A model generated the notes under the pieces. The model did no database searches. It was not told the origin of the DNA and saw nothing but the letters and a program-made list of their open reading frames with translations. Below, piece after piece: positions 34,230 to 43,504 of a DNA stretch of 64,000 bases; position 1 is the stretch's first letter, and each line of letters opens with the position of its first letter. The translations under genes were made by a program, and so were the position numbers. This stretch comes from Streptomyces barringtoniae. GTDB taxonomy: Bacteria; Actinomycetota; Actinomycetes; Streptomycetales; Streptomycetaceae. The stretch spans positions 248,001 through 312,000 of the forward strand of contig NZ_JAJHNP010000005.1 in NCBI RefSeq assembly GCF_020819595.1, given 5' to 3'.

Positions 34230-35186
34230 TCAAGGGCAGTCGATGACCTGTCCCGCCCAGGACAGTCCGCCCCCGAACGCGAGAAGCAGGACCGGGGCGC
34301 CGGTGCGGAGTTCGCCCCGCTCGACGAGCTTGGACAGGGCGAGAGGGACCGACGCGGCCGATGTGTTGCCGGACTCGACGACGTCACGGGCGATCACCGT
34401 GCTCTCGGGGAGACCGAGTTGTCTGACGACAGCGTCGATGATGCGCAGATTCGCCTGATGGGTGACCACGCCGGCCAACTCGGACAAGGACAGGCCGGCC
34501 CGTGCGCAGGCTTCTCGGGCGATGGCGGGCAGTTCGCCGGTGGCCCAGCGGAACACGGTCTGGCCCTCCTGGGCGAAGGAGGGGTGCCAGCCGTCGACCA
34601 GGCGGACGGCGTCGCCGCGCGTGGGGTCGGAGCCCCAGGCGACCGGGCCGATCCCGGCGCTGTCCGCCGCGCTCAGCACGGCGGCGCCGGCGCCGTCGCC
34701 CAGCAGGACGCAGGTGCGGCGGTCGCCCCAGTCGGTGACGTCCGACATCTTCTCGACGCCGACGACCAGAGCATGCTGGGCAGTGTTCGCACGGATCGCG
34801 TGATCGGCACAGGCAAGTGCGGTGCAGAAACCGGCGCAGCCGTTGTTGAGGTCGAAGGCCACGGGGGCGGGCAGACCGAGACGTCCGGCGACCTGGGCGG
34901 CGATGGAGGGGCATCGGTCGATGGCCGTGCAGGTGGCCACGGTGATCAGTCCGATCCGGGCAGGCTCCAGCCCGGATGCGGCCAGCGCCCTGCTCGCGGC
35001 TGCCACGGCCATGTCGGTCACCGATTCGTCCGTGGCGGCGATGCGCCGGGTGGCGATGCCGGTACGGCGCCGGATCCATTCGTCACTGGTGTCGACCATG
35101 GTGGCCAGGTCGTCGTTGGTGAGGACGCGCGTCGGCTGGTAGTGGCCCACGGCGGTGATGCGGCTGCCCGGCACGGTGGCATGCAC
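34230..35186 (-). CDS. 3-Oxoacyl-ACP synthase III (FabH-like ketosynthase)
   Basis: The 318-residue enzyme keeps the whole KAS III triad: Cys in NNGCAGF (C117), His in THQANLR (H243), Asn in SGNTSAAS (N274). KAS III enzymes condense acyl-CoA with malonyl-ACP to start fatty acid chains, or act in secondary metabolism. No acyl carrier protein or other fab gene is adjacent, so this is not the housekeeping fab cluster. GTG 35186 with GAGGAG 7 bases upstream gives the normal N-terminus. It is divergent from a TetR gene with a palindrome in between, so it may be repressed by that regulator. Confidence 0.92.
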   Translation of the reverse strand: MHATVPGSRITAVGHYQPTRVLTNDDLATMVDTSDEWIRRRTGIATRRIAATDESVTDMAVAAASRALAASGLEPARIGLITVATCTAIDRCPSIAAQVAGRLGLPAPVAFDLNNGCAGFCTALACADHAIRANTAQHALVVGVEKMSDVTDWGDRRTCVLLGDGAGAAVLSAADSAGIGPVAWGSDPTRGDAVRLVDGWHPSFAQEGQTVFRWATGELPAIAREACARAGLSLSELAGVVTHQANLRIIDAVVRQLGLPESTVIARDVVESGNTSAASVPLALSKLVERGELRTGAPVLLLAFGGGLSWAGQVIDCP

Positions 35187-35228
35187 AGGTGATCTCCTCG
35201 CTCGGCGTCGATGCAGCGGAATATAGCA

Positions 35229-35238
35229 ACCGATCGGT
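35229..35238. promoter_or_regulatory. Probable TetR operator between KAS III and tetR
   Basis: ACCGATCGGT is a perfect 10-bp palindrome within CAACCGATCGGTCGG, a form common to TetR-family operators. It lies midway in the 81-base divergent gap. Confidence 0.62.
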
Positions 35239-35267
35239 CGGAAGCTAAAAGTCCGCAGCTCGCTACG

Positions 35268-35894
35268 ATGGACGGCATGAGCCCTCGCAACTCCGCAGCC
35301 GGAGCACGCAGAACGCGGCAGCGCATCGTCGAGCGCGGCATGGCGCTCGCCTCGGTCGACGGTCTCGAAGGGCTCAGCATCGGGCGCCTGGCGGCCGACC
35401 TCGAGATGAGCAAGGCCGGTGTGCTCGGGCACTTCGGTACCAAGGAAGCTCTTCAGCTGGCGACGCTGGAAGGGGCCGCTGCAGCGTTCTCGCGCATGGT
35501 CTGGGAGCCCGCGGCGGAGGAAAGGCCGGGCCTGCCCCGCCTCAGAGCCATCTGCGACACCTGGATCGCCTACCTCGAGAACGAACGTGACGTCTTCCCC
35601 GGCGGGTGCCTGTTCGCCACGGCCTCCGTCGAGTTCGACGCCCGTCGCGGCCCGGTCCGCGACGCAGTGGCCCGGCTCGCCCGGATCTGGCGTCGGCGCC
35701 TCGCCGCCGAGGTGAGCGCGGCCGTTACAGTGGGCGAACTGCCGGCGGACACCGACCCGGAACAGGTCGCGTACGAGCTGGTCGGCCTCTACCTGGCCCT
35801 CAACCAGGAGATCCAGCTCTTCGGTACCCCGGCCGCCTCCGACCGCACACGGCGGTCACTTGACCGCTTGTTCGGCCGGCGTCAGACATCGTGA
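35268..35894 (+). CDS. TetR/AcrR-family regulator
   Basis: A regulator of about 208 residues with an N-terminal helix-turn-helix (GLSIGRLAADLEMSKAGVLG, about 37-56) followed by HFGTKEALQ, and a C-terminal domain of the TetR_C_6 kind (RDVFPGGCLFATASVEFDARRGPVRD). ATG 35268 or 35277 may be the start; there is no clear ribosome binding site, so the mRNA may be leaderless. Together with the palindrome at 35229 it probably controls itself and the divergent KAS III gene. Confidence 0.9.
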   Translation: MDGMSPRNSAAGARRTRQRIVERGMALASVDGLEGLSIGRLAADLEMSKAGVLGHFGTKEALQLATLEGAAAAFSRMVWEPAAEERPGLPRLRAICDTWIAYLENERDVFPGGCLFATASVEFDARRGPVRDAVARLARIWRRRLAAEVSAAVTVGELPADTDPEQVAYELVGLYLALNQEIQLFGTPAASDRTRRSLDRLFGRRQTS

Positions 35895-36311
35895 CGCAGA
35901 TGAAAGGGGCCCGCACGGGTCGGGGTGACACGTGGCCTCCACGCCGCCGCCGACCTGACCCTCGGACGCAGGCGCCACGGCGCTCGCCAATGCGGGGAAG
36001 CCCGGCGGGAGTTCGCGTGCGCGCAGGGGAGCGCGGCGGTGACGGTAGCCGCGGCGGGTCCGGGGTGACCGGTTGTCGGGTCGTCGGCCTCAGTGCTGCC
36101 GACGCGGCGGCAGCGTGCACCGCCGACCACAGCAGGTGCGTACGCCCACGACCGTCGCCGGAGACAACGGCGCGCTGCACAGCTCGCCGGGGATGCCGAC
36201 ATGGACAAGCATCAGGTTGGTCCGCCCATGGCGATCTGTGCGCGCGGAACGCCGCAGAAAGGCTGGTCCAACCAGTTGACCAGTGAGCCGGTCGCGTTCA
36301 CCCTGATCGCC
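35895..36311. other. Spacer without a recognisable gene
   Basis: Between the TetR and GntR genes no frame gives a family match; the open stretches are arginine-rich peptides typical of non-coding high-GC DNA. An in-frame ATG at 36228 could extend the GntR protein by 28 residues. Confidence 0.55.
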
Positions 36312-37025
36312 ATGAACCGTGGACTCATCCGGCGCGAGGCGGTCTCCGACCAGCTCTTCGCGCTACTGCGCGACAGGATCCTCGGCGGGGAACTGCCGGC
36401 CGGTGCCGCGCTGACCGCCGAACGGGATCTGGCAGCCGAGTTCGGGGTGAACCGGCATGCCGTCCGAGAGGCCGTCAAGCGGCTTCAGCAGGCACGGCTG
36501 GTCGAGGTCAGCCACGGCGGCCGCACGCTCGTCCTGGACTGGCGGCACACCGCCGGCCTCGACCTCGCCATGGGCATCGCGGCGGCCGACGCCGGGCCCT
36601 CGGTGCAGGACCTCGCCCGCGACGCCCTGGAGATGCGGGCGTGCATCGGCGCCGACGCGGCCCGGCTGTGCGCGATCCGGTGCTCCGAGGACACCGCCGG
36701 GGAGATCGTCGAGGCCGCGGGCCGGTACGCGCGCACCGGGCCCGATCTGACCGAGCTCGGCGATGCGGACGTCGCCTGGTGGCGGTTGGTCGTGGAGGGT
36801 TCCGGGAACGTCGCCTACCTGCTGGCCTTCAACAGCCTGGTGGGTGGCACACTCCCGGTGGCCGACGTGCCGGACGACCTGCGGACCGCGGAACTCCTCG
36901 ACGTCGAAGCACATCAGCGGCTGGCAGCGCACATCGCGGCACGCGAAGCCGAGGCAGCCGAACGGCTGGCGCGCGAGCTGCTGTCCCGCAGTGTGCCCGC
37001 GACGCCGCGGAAGGCGGTGCGCTGA
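36312..37025 (+). CDS. GntR/FadR-family regulator
   Basis: A 237-residue regulator with an N-terminal winged helix (LLRDRILGGELPAGAAL, then AAEFGVNRHAVREAVKRLQQ, about 16-65) and a helical FCD-like ligand domain. FadR-type regulators often respond to fatty acids or carboxylates. The gene ends one base before the start of a fatty-acid-hydroxylase-type gene, so the two form an operon. ATG 36312 fits the usual N-terminus; no good ribosome binding site is seen and upstream ATGs exist at 36228 and 36201. Confidence 0.88.
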   Translation: MNRGLIRREAVSDQLFALLRDRILGGELPAGAALTAERDLAAEFGVNRHAVREAVKRLQQARLVEVSHGGRTLVLDWRHTAGLDLAMGIAAADAGPSVQDLARDALEMRACIGADAARLCAIRCSEDTAGEIVEAAGRYARTGPDLTELGDADVAWWRLVVEGSGNVAYLLAFNSLVGGTLPVADVPDDLRTAELLDVEAHQRLAAHIAAREAEAAERLARELLSRSVPATPRKAVR

Positions 37026-37026
37026 C

Positions 37027-37860
37027 ATGATCCCGGCCGTGGTCTACGCGATACCGGTGTTCGTGCTGCTGGTCGTCGTCGAGGCACTGTCCTACCGCTT
37101 CCTCCCGGACGACGACGAACGCGGCTACGAGCTGCGGGACACCGTCACCAGCATGTCCATGGGCGCCGGCAGCCAGGTCGTCGCGGTGCCGTGGAAGGCA
37201 GTGACGATCGTGCTGTACGCGGCTCTCTTCGCCGTCGCCCCCTGGCACCTGTCGCCGTCCTCCGTGTGGACGTGGGTGCTGCTGTTCTTCGGCGACGACC
37301 TTGCGTACTACGCCTTCCACCGCGCCCACCACCGGGTGCGGGTGCTGTGGGCGAGCCATGTGGTCCACCACTCCAGCGTCCGTTTCAACCTCTCGACCGC
37401 CCTGCGCCAGAGCTGGACGCCGATGACGGGCCTGCCCTTCTGGCTGCCGCTGGCACTGCTCGGCATTCCGCCGTGGATGATCCTGCTCCAGCAGGCCTTC
37501 AGCCTCGTCTACCAGTTCTTCCTGCACACCGAGCGGGTGGACAGGCTGTGGCGGCCGGTGGAGTGGTTCTTCAACACGCCCTCCCACCACCGCGTCCACC
37601 ACGGCTCCAACAAGGTCTACCTGGACCGCAACTACGGCGGCATCCTCATCGTCTGGGACCGGCTCTTCGGCACGTTCGAACCGGAAGGCGTGCGGGTGGC
37701 GTACGGCCTGACGAAGAACATCGACACCTACCACCCGGTGCGGGTGGCCTTCCACGAGTTCGCGGCCGCCTGGCGCGACGTCCGCGCGGCGCGCCGCTGG
37801 CGCGACCGGGTCGGGTATCTGTTCGGGCCGCCCGGCTGGGCACCCGGGGCGGATGGATGA
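37027..37860 (+). CDS. Sterol desaturase/fatty acid hydroxylase family protein
   Basis: A 277-residue membrane protein with about four helices and the three histidine clusters of the di-iron family: HRAHHR (about residue 98), HVVHHSS (about 111) and HHRVHHG (about 187). Such enzymes hydroxylate or desaturate lipids using oxygen and a di-iron centre. The start lies 1 base after the GntR stop, so the regulator and enzyme are made together. The lipid substrate is unknown. Confidence 0.9.
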   Translation: MIPAVVYAIPVFVLLVVVEALSYRFLPDDDERGYELRDTVTSMSMGAGSQVVAVPWKAVTIVLYAALFAVAPWHLSPSSVWTWVLLFFGDDLAYYAFHRAHHRVRVLWASHVVHHSSVRFNLSTALRQSWTPMTGLPFWLPLALLGIPPWMILLQQAFSLVYQFFLHTERVDRLWRPVEWFFNTPSHHRVHHGSNKVYLDRNYGGILIVWDRLFGTFEPEGVRVAYGLTKNIDTYHPVRVAFHEFAAAWRDVRAARRWRDRVGYLFGPPGWAPGADG

Positions 37861-37980
37861 CCTGGCACCGCTGATCCTTGCACCAGCGTGCTCGGGCCGG
37901 TCCCGTGGGTTTCGTAACGCGGTGGCCTCGTGGGTCGTCCGTGCGATCCCGTGGGCCGTCACCGGCGTCATGCTCGCACC

Positions 37981-38784
37981 ATGACTGACATCCCCCACCA
38001 CAACACCGCGGAACCGCAGCGCGACCTCGAGGCGTCGGACGTTCCCGCAGGTGCCACACGCAGGTCCGTCATAGCCACCCTGGGCGGCGCCACCCTCGGA
38101 GTGGCCGCGCTGGGTCTCGCCGCCACGCGGGCGACCGCCGCCACCGAGCACCGGGCCGCGGCCCGGCCGGCCGCCGACTGCGTCCTCACGCCCGAACAGA
38201 CCGAGGGGCCGTACTACCTGGACCTGGAGACGGTCCGCAAGAACATCACAGAGGGGAAGGCCGGCGTTCCGCTGACCCTCCGCGTGACGGTGGTCGACGC
38301 AGCGACCTGCGCGCCGCTGCCCCAGACGGCGGTCGACATCTGGCACTGCGACGCGCTTGGGATCTACTCCGGTTATGTCGCCGGAGGTTCCACCCCGGAC
38401 ACGACATTCCTGCGCGGCGTGCAGCTGACCGACTCCACCGGTGTCGCGGAGTTCACCACCGTCTACCCCGGCTGGTACGTCGGCCGGGCCCTCCACATCC
38501 ACGTCAAGACGCATGCGGGAGGCACCGTGTCCAACGGGACGTACCACGGCGGCCACGTGTCCCACACGGGCCAGCTCTACTTCCCGGAGGCGTACAACAC
38601 CAGGATCGCCGCCCTGTCCCCGTACCGGAACAACACGGCCACCCGCACGCTCAACGCACGGGACGGCATCTACCGCAACGGCGGGTCCTCGACCCTGCTG
38701 ACCCTCACCCAGGCAGGCGGCGACCTCGGCAAGGGAGTGACCGGAACCGTCGTACTCGGCATCGACCCCGCCGCCACACCCTGA
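37981..38784 (+). CDS. Exported intradiol ring-cleavage dioxygenase
   Basis: A 267-residue protein with a Tat-like signal (TRRSVIATLGGATLG, residues 26-40) followed by an intradiol dioxygenase domain: TEGPYYLD (first Tyr ligand), VDIWHCDALGIYSGY, and TVYPGWYVGRALHIHVKTH near residue 160, which holds the Tyr and two His ligands of Fe(III). The family cleaves catechols between the hydroxyls; exported members have been linked to lignin-derived catechols in Streptomyces. No catechol pathway genes are close by. ATG 37981 starts at the signal peptide. Confidence 0.9.
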   Translation: MTDIPHHNTAEPQRDLEASDVPAGATRRSVIATLGGATLGVAALGLAATRATAATEHRAAARPAADCVLTPEQTEGPYYLDLETVRKNITEGKAGVPLTLRVTVVDAATCAPLPQTAVDIWHCDALGIYSGYVAGGSTPDTTFLRGVQLTDSTGVAEFTTVYPGWYVGRALHIHVKTHAGGTVSNGTYHGGHVSHTGQLYFPEAYNTRIAALSPYRNNTATRTLNARDGIYRNGGSSTLLTLTQAGGDLGKGVTGTVVLGIDPAATP

Positions 38785-38895
38785 CGCACCGGGATGCCCG
38801 CGGTGGCCGGCCCTGCCAGGGTGTCGGCCATCGCGCGGAGACACATGGCCGAAGGCGATGGTTTCGTTCCCGGGCGGTGCGGCCAGGAATCGGAG

Positions 38896-41355
38896 ATGAG
38901 CCGGAGTCGAACATGTGAGGTGTGCGGTGCGGCGCTGATCGTGAGGCCGCACGGGGGTCGGCCGGCTCGGTACTGCTCCAGCGCCTGCCGGCAGCGGGCA
39001 CTGCGGCGACGGGCGGCTTCGAACGTCTCGGTTGCGGTCCCGACTGCCGGTGGGAGCGTCCTGCCGCCGGCGCTCGACTCCTTCGTCGGCCGGCAGCCCG
39101 AGCTGTCGTGCCTGCGCACCCTCCTGAGGAGTTCGCGCCTCCTCACGCTCACCGGTGCCGGCGGTGTGGGCAAGACCCGGCTGGTGCTGGAGTTCGCCAA
39201 GGCATTACCGAAGCGCTTCGCACGAGTCGACCTCGTGGAACTCGCATCACTCCAGGACAGCGCGCTGCTGACGCAGTCCCTGGCCGCCGCGCTGGGGGCG
39301 GGTGAGCGAGCGGGCCGCACCGGCGTCGACGTGCTGGTACGGGCGATCGGTGACGCCCCCAGGGTGCTGATCCTGGACAACTGCGAGCATCTGGCCGAAC
39401 CGTGCGCCCGGTTGGCGGCGACCCTGCTGGGCCGCTGCCCCCGTCTACGGATCCTGGCCACCAGCCGGGAGGCCCTGAGGGTCCCCGGAGAGACCGTGTT
39501 CCGGGTCGGCGAGCTGTCCCTGCCGCCGGCCGACGCCGCTGTCGATGTGACGGCCCTCATGCGCTCCGAGGCCGTACGGCTCTTCGTCGACCGCGCCGCG
39601 AGCAATTCCCCGGGGTTCGCACTCCATCGCGGCAACAGCCACCTGGTGGCCGAGATCTGCAGGCGGCTGGACGGCCTGGCGCTCGCCGTCGAACTCGCGG
39701 CCCGCCACGTCGGTGCGCTCGCGCTGAGCGACATCCTGGCAGGGCTGGAGGACCAGTTCTCCCAGCTCGACCTCCTGACCGGGGGAAGCCGAACCGGACC
39801 CGCACGCCACAGCGGGCTCGCCGCAGCGGTCGATTGGAGCCATCGGCTGCTGGATCCGGCCGAGCAGACGGTCTTCCGGCGCCTTTCGGTCCTGGTCGGC
39901 GGGTTCGACGCGACCGCTGCGCAAACAGTCTGCGCCGGGGACGGCATGGGCCGGCGGCAGGTCCTCCGCACCCTGCGCGCCCTGGAAGCGAAGTCGCTCG
40001 TCGTGCGTCTGCCGGGAGACACGGCGCCCACACGCTTCAGGCAGTTGAGCGCCATCCGTGTCTGCGCCCTGGACCGTCTGCGTGCATCCGGCGAGCTGCA
40101 CGCCACCGTGCACCGGGCGCTCGCGTGGCTGACCGAGCTGGCCGGGCGAGGCCGCGGGGAGGTGTTCGCCGACCAGGCCGGCAGCCCGCTCGCAGCGGAA
40201 CGGGACAATCTCGCCTCGGTACTGGCCTGCAGCGCCGCCCACGGCGATGCCGTACGGGTGCGGCTGACACTGGAGTTGGCGCGTGTGCACTACCAGCAGG
40301 AGCAGCCGTCGGCCGCCCGTGCGTTACTCACCGGACTGCTGCGGGGGCCCGGGGGCCGGGCGCTGGGTGGGCAGGTGCCGGCGCTCGCCGCACGCGTGGC
40401 CTGCCAGCAGGCCGATCCGGAAGAGGCACTGCGCCTGGGCGAGGAGGCGGTGCAGAGCGAGCGGATGCGCCGTGACCCCGCCGGACTGGCCAACGCCCTG
40501 GACGCCCGGGCTGCGGCGCGACTGTGCCGCGGTGAGTTCGCGGAGGCCGTCGCGGATCTGAGGGAGTGCCTGGAGGTCGTCGCCTCCTTCGGCACGCCGC
40601 AGGACACTGCTTGGTGCAGCCATCACCTGGCCTGGGCGCTGCTTCAGGCCGGCGGGGAGCTGGAGGCCGACGACCTGATGTCACGGTGTCTGCCCGTGCT
40701 GAGGCAGCAGGCGCCGTGGCCTCGGACCGCGGCCGCGCTGCACACCGCGGGGGCCGTACGGCTGGCCTTGGGGCGTCTGCGCAGCGCGGAGACCTTGTTC
40801 GCCGAGGTGCTGCGGATCGCTCCAGGAGCCAGTTTCCATGCCCTGTACCCCGTGGAGGGCCTGGCCCTCGTGGCCGCGGAGAGCGGCGACATGCAGCGTG
40901 CGCTGCGGCTGTACGAGGCGAGCGTGCAGGCACGGCGCCGCCTGGACACCGAGCCCGAGGGTCCCTGGCGGCACAGGATGGAGCAGGCGGCGGCGCGTGC
41001 CCGGACTCAGCTGTCGGCGGCGGCGCGGGAGGCTGCCGTCGCCGGTGCCCGTGGACTGCGCGGAGAGCGGCTGGTCGCGTACGCGCTCGGGGCAGGGAGC
41101 GGGGACCACCGAACGCGGCGTGATGTCCGGGCCGCAGACGATCGGTTCCTGCTCACCGCACGGGAGTCCACGGTGGCCGAACTCGTCGCCGAAGGGCTCA
41201 CCAACCGCCAGATTGCGGACCGGCTCGGCCTTTCGGTCCATACGGTCGCCACGCACCTGGACAAGGTACGCGACAAGCTGGGCCTGCGCTCCCGCATCCA
41301 GATCGCACTGTGGGCAGCCGCACGGACCGAAGGTGGGCGGACAGCCCGGCGGTGA
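38896..41355 (+). CDS. LuxR-family regulator with N-terminal zinc finger and NB-ARC ATPase
   Basis: An 819-residue regulator. Residues 1-35 form a short zinc-finger-like module with C7, C10, C27 and C31 (CEVCG and YCSSACRQRA). An AfsR-like NTPase follows, with Walker A LTGAGGVGKTRL (85-96) and Walker B VLILDNCEH, then TPR-like helices (about 400-720) and a C-terminal LuxR helix-turn-helix (TARESTVAELVAEGLTNRQI, then LGLSVHTVATHLDKV, about 750-805). Such STAND regulators activate gene sets after ligand and ATP binding. ATG 38896 is preceded by CGGAG. The zinc finger ahead of the NTPase is less common. The target genes are unknown. Confidence 0.88.
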   Translation: MSRSRTCEVCGAALIVRPHGGRPARYCSSACRQRALRRRAASNVSVAVPTAGGSVLPPALDSFVGRQPELSCLRTLLRSSRLLTLTGAGGVGKTRLVLEFAKALPKRFARVDLVELASLQDSALLTQSLAAALGAGERAGRTGVDVLVRAIGDAPRVLILDNCEHLAEPCARLAATLLGRCPRLRILATSREALRVPGETVFRVGELSLPPADAAVDVTALMRSEAVRLFVDRAASNSPGFALHRGNSHLVAEICRRLDGLALAVELAARHVGALALSDILAGLEDQFSQLDLLTGGSRTGPARHSGLAAAVDWSHRLLDPAEQTVFRRLSVLVGGFDATAAQTVCAGDGMGRRQVLRTLRALEAKSLVVRLPGDTAPTRFRQLSAIRVCALDRLRASGELHATVHRALAWLTELAGRGRGEVFADQAGSPLAAERDNLASVLACSAAHGDAVRVRLTLELARVHYQQEQPSAARALLTGLLRGPGGRALGGQVPALAARVACQQADPEEALRLGEEAVQSERMRRDPAGLANALDARAAARLCRGEFAEAVADLRECLEVVASFGTPQDTAWCSHHLAWALLQAGGELEADDLMSRCLPVLRQQAPWPRTAAALHTAGAVRLALGRLRSAETLFAEVLRIAPGASFHALYPVEGLALVAAESGDMQRALRLYEASVQARRRLDTEPEGPWRHRMEQAAARARTQLSAAAREAAVAGARGLRGERLVAYALGAGSGDHRTRRDVRAADDRFLLTARESTVAELVAEGLTNRQIADRLGLSVHTVATHLDKVRDKLGLRSRIQIALWAAARTEGGRTARR

Positions 41356-41631
41356 GCACCTGGCCGGGCAGTGTCCCGGCTTGCGGAGGCCCGCCGCGAA
41401 GCCGGTCCGGTGAGACGGGAACCCGCACCCTGCGCCGGAAGGGCTGTCGTGCTGTGTCGGGTCATCGACGCCGGGGTGATCCTTTCTCGGCGCGATGTTA
41501 TGTCTTGTGTTAGTCTCGTGCGTTTGCGTGGTCGTCGCGGTGGGCGATTCTGCCTGTTCGGTTCCGCTTGTGCGTGGGCTGTTCACTCCTGCCGGGCCTT
41601 CCTCGGTACGTTCCCCTGCGGAAGGTTGTTC

Positions 41632-43047
41632 ATGAAGCATCCCGATGACTCCGGCATCGCTCACGGCGGTCCCGCCCAGCCCGAGGCCACGACCCCGGCG
41701 CTGCCCCCGGCCGTCTCCTTCGCGGGTCTGGAACTGCCGGTGGAGGTGGTTCGGACACTGAGCGGACTGGGGGTGCGCGAGCCCTTTCCGATCCAGGCCG
41801 CCACACTGCCCGATGCCCTGCAGGGGCGCGACGTCCTCGGGCGCGGGCGCACCGGATCGGGCAAGACGCTCGCCTTCGGCCTGCCGCTGCTGACCCGTAC
41901 GGCCGGGCGGCGCGCCGAACCGAAGCAGCCCCTCGCTCTGATCCTTGTGCCCACCCGGGAGCTGGCCCAACAGGTCACCCAGGCGCTGGCGCCGTACGCC
42001 GAGGCACTGCGGCTGCGGATGGCCACGGTCGTCGGCGGCATGTCGATCGGCCGGCAGGTCGCCGCGCTGCGCCAGGGAGCCGAGGTGGTCGTCGCCACCC
42101 CCGGACGCCTGCACGACCTGATCGAGCGCAACGCCTGCCGCCTGGGACGGGTGAGGATCACCGTGCTGGACGAGGCCGACCAGATGTCCGACTTGGGATT
42201 CCTGCCGCAGGTTGTCGACGCCCTCGACCAGGTGCACCCCGACGGTCAGCGGATGCTGTTCTCGGCCACGCTGGATCGCGACGTCGACCAGCTGGTCCGC
42301 CGCTACCTCCACGACCCCGTCGTCCACGCGGTCGACCCGTCCGCGGGCACGGTCACGACGATGGAGCACCACGTTCTGGTCGTCCACGGCCCTGACCGCT
42401 ACGCCGTCACCACGGAGATCGCCGCCCGCGACGGCCGCGTACTGCTGTTCCTCGACACCAAGCACGCCGTCGACCAGCTCACCCGGCATCTGCGGGCCAG
42501 CGGGGTGCACGCCGGGGCGCTGCACAGCGGCAAGTCACAGCCCCAGCGCACACGGACCCTGGCGCAGTTCAAGGACGGCCAGCTCACCGTTCTGGTGGCG
42601 ACCAATGTCGCGGCCCGTGGCCTGCACGTCGACGACCTCGATCTCGTGGTCAACGTCGACCCGCCCACCGACCCAAAGGACTATGTGCACCGGGCGGGCC
42701 GCACCGCCCGCGCCGGTGAGTCCGGCAGCGTGGTCACGCTCGTGCTGGCGGCCCAGCGCCGCGAGACGAGCCGCATGCTGGCCGGGGCCGGCATCGAGGC
42801 AACCGTCACCAAGGTGCGCTCGGGCGAGGCGGAGCTGAGCCGGATCACCGGTGCCAAGGCTCCCTCCGGGACCCCGCTCGACGGCGGGCCCGCCGTCCCC
42901 CGGCCCAAGAACACCAACGCTCCCTTCCGCGGCCTCGGCACCAGCAAGGGCACCTCCCGCGGCGCCGGCGGCAAGTCACGAAAGGCCGGCGAGGCCCGCA
43001 AGCTCGCCGAGGCCCGCAAGGCCGCCCTCGTGCGCCGCAACGGCTGA
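41632..43047 (+). CDS. DEAD-box RNA helicase
   Basis: A 471-residue helicase with the full motif series: Q motif (FPIQAATLP), motif I GRTGSGKT, Ia PTRELAQQ, II VLDEADQM, III SATLD, IV-V TNVAARGLHVDD and VI HRAGRTARAGESG. The C-terminus (from about 400) is a basic tail rich in Gly, Lys and Arg that can bind RNA. These enzymes unwind RNA during ribosome assembly or cold stress. ATG 41632 follows GAAGG. The 275-base leader upstream is T-rich for this genome (41490-41590), in keeping with a long 5' UTR as in cold-induced helicases; this last point is inference. Confidence 0.93.
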   Translation: MKHPDDSGIAHGGPAQPEATTPALPPAVSFAGLELPVEVVRTLSGLGVREPFPIQAATLPDALQGRDVLGRGRTGSGKTLAFGLPLLTRTAGRRAEPKQPLALILVPTRELAQQVTQALAPYAEALRLRMATVVGGMSIGRQVAALRQGAEVVVATPGRLHDLIERNACRLGRVRITVLDEADQMSDLGFLPQVVDALDQVHPDGQRMLFSATLDRDVDQLVRRYLHDPVVHAVDPSAGTVTTMEHHVLVVHGPDRYAVTTEIAARDGRVLLFLDTKHAVDQLTRHLRASGVHAGALHSGKSQPQRTRTLAQFKDGQLTVLVATNVAARGLHVDDLDLVVNVDPPTDPKDYVHRAGRTARAGESGSVVTLVLAAQRRETSRMLAGAGIEATVTKVRSGEAELSRITGAKAPSGTPLDGGPAVPRPKNTNAPFRGLGTSKGTSRGAGGKSRKAGEARKLAEARKAALVRRNG

Positions 43048-43261
43048 GAGGCGTTGCCCCGGCAGTGGACGTCCTGGCCACGGGATCGACACCCCTTGGC
43101 CAGGCCCGAAGCCGCGTCCTGCGGGCCTCACCCACGAAGTGAACGCCTTTGGCCGCGAGAGGCATACCCGCCGAAACGGACCAGGATGATGTTGCCGGCG
43201 CCCCGCACTGCGCCCGGCATGACAAGCTGTGCTTGCCCACCCCCGAACCCAGGAGGTCACC

Positions 43262-43504
43262 ATGACCGCAGAGCCCGTACCTACGGAAGGTTCGGAGCCG
43301 GCTGCCCCGGAGACGTCCTCTCTGGCTCCGGACAGCGACGGCAACTACGACCTCAAGCGCAAGTTCCGCGAAGCCCTGGCGCGCAAGCGCGGTGTGCAGG
43401 CGGACGCCGCCGATACGGCCGCCAACCCCAATGCGTCGAAAGTGCGTGCGGCGCACGGCCCGGCTGCGAGCCAGCGGTCGTTCAGGCGCAAGAGCGGCGG
43501 CTGA
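43262..43504 (+). CDS. DUF5302 domain protein
   Basis: A hydrophilic 80-residue protein. The central DLKRKFREALARKR stretch, flanked by an acidic N-terminus and a basic RSFRRKSGG end, matches the actinobacterial DUF5302 family. AGGAGG stands 5 bases before the ATG. Function unknown; the charge pattern suggests nucleic acid binding. It follows the helicase gene on the same strand after 214 bases. Confidence 0.8.
   Translation: MTAEPVPTEGSEPAAPETSSLAPDSDGNYDLKRKFREALARKRGVQADAADTAANPNASKVRAAHGPAASQRSFRRKSGG

Noticed and set aside
34033..34233. A 66-codon minus-strand frame starting at TTG and overlapping the KAS III stop
   Set aside because: The overlap suggests coupling, but there is no ribosome binding site, no recognisable motif and mixed codon bias.
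35895..36311. Longer GntR protein starting at 36093, 36201 or 36228
   Set aside because: The extra residues are Arg/Thr-rich and unlike FadR-family N-termini; ATG 36312 gives the usual beginning.
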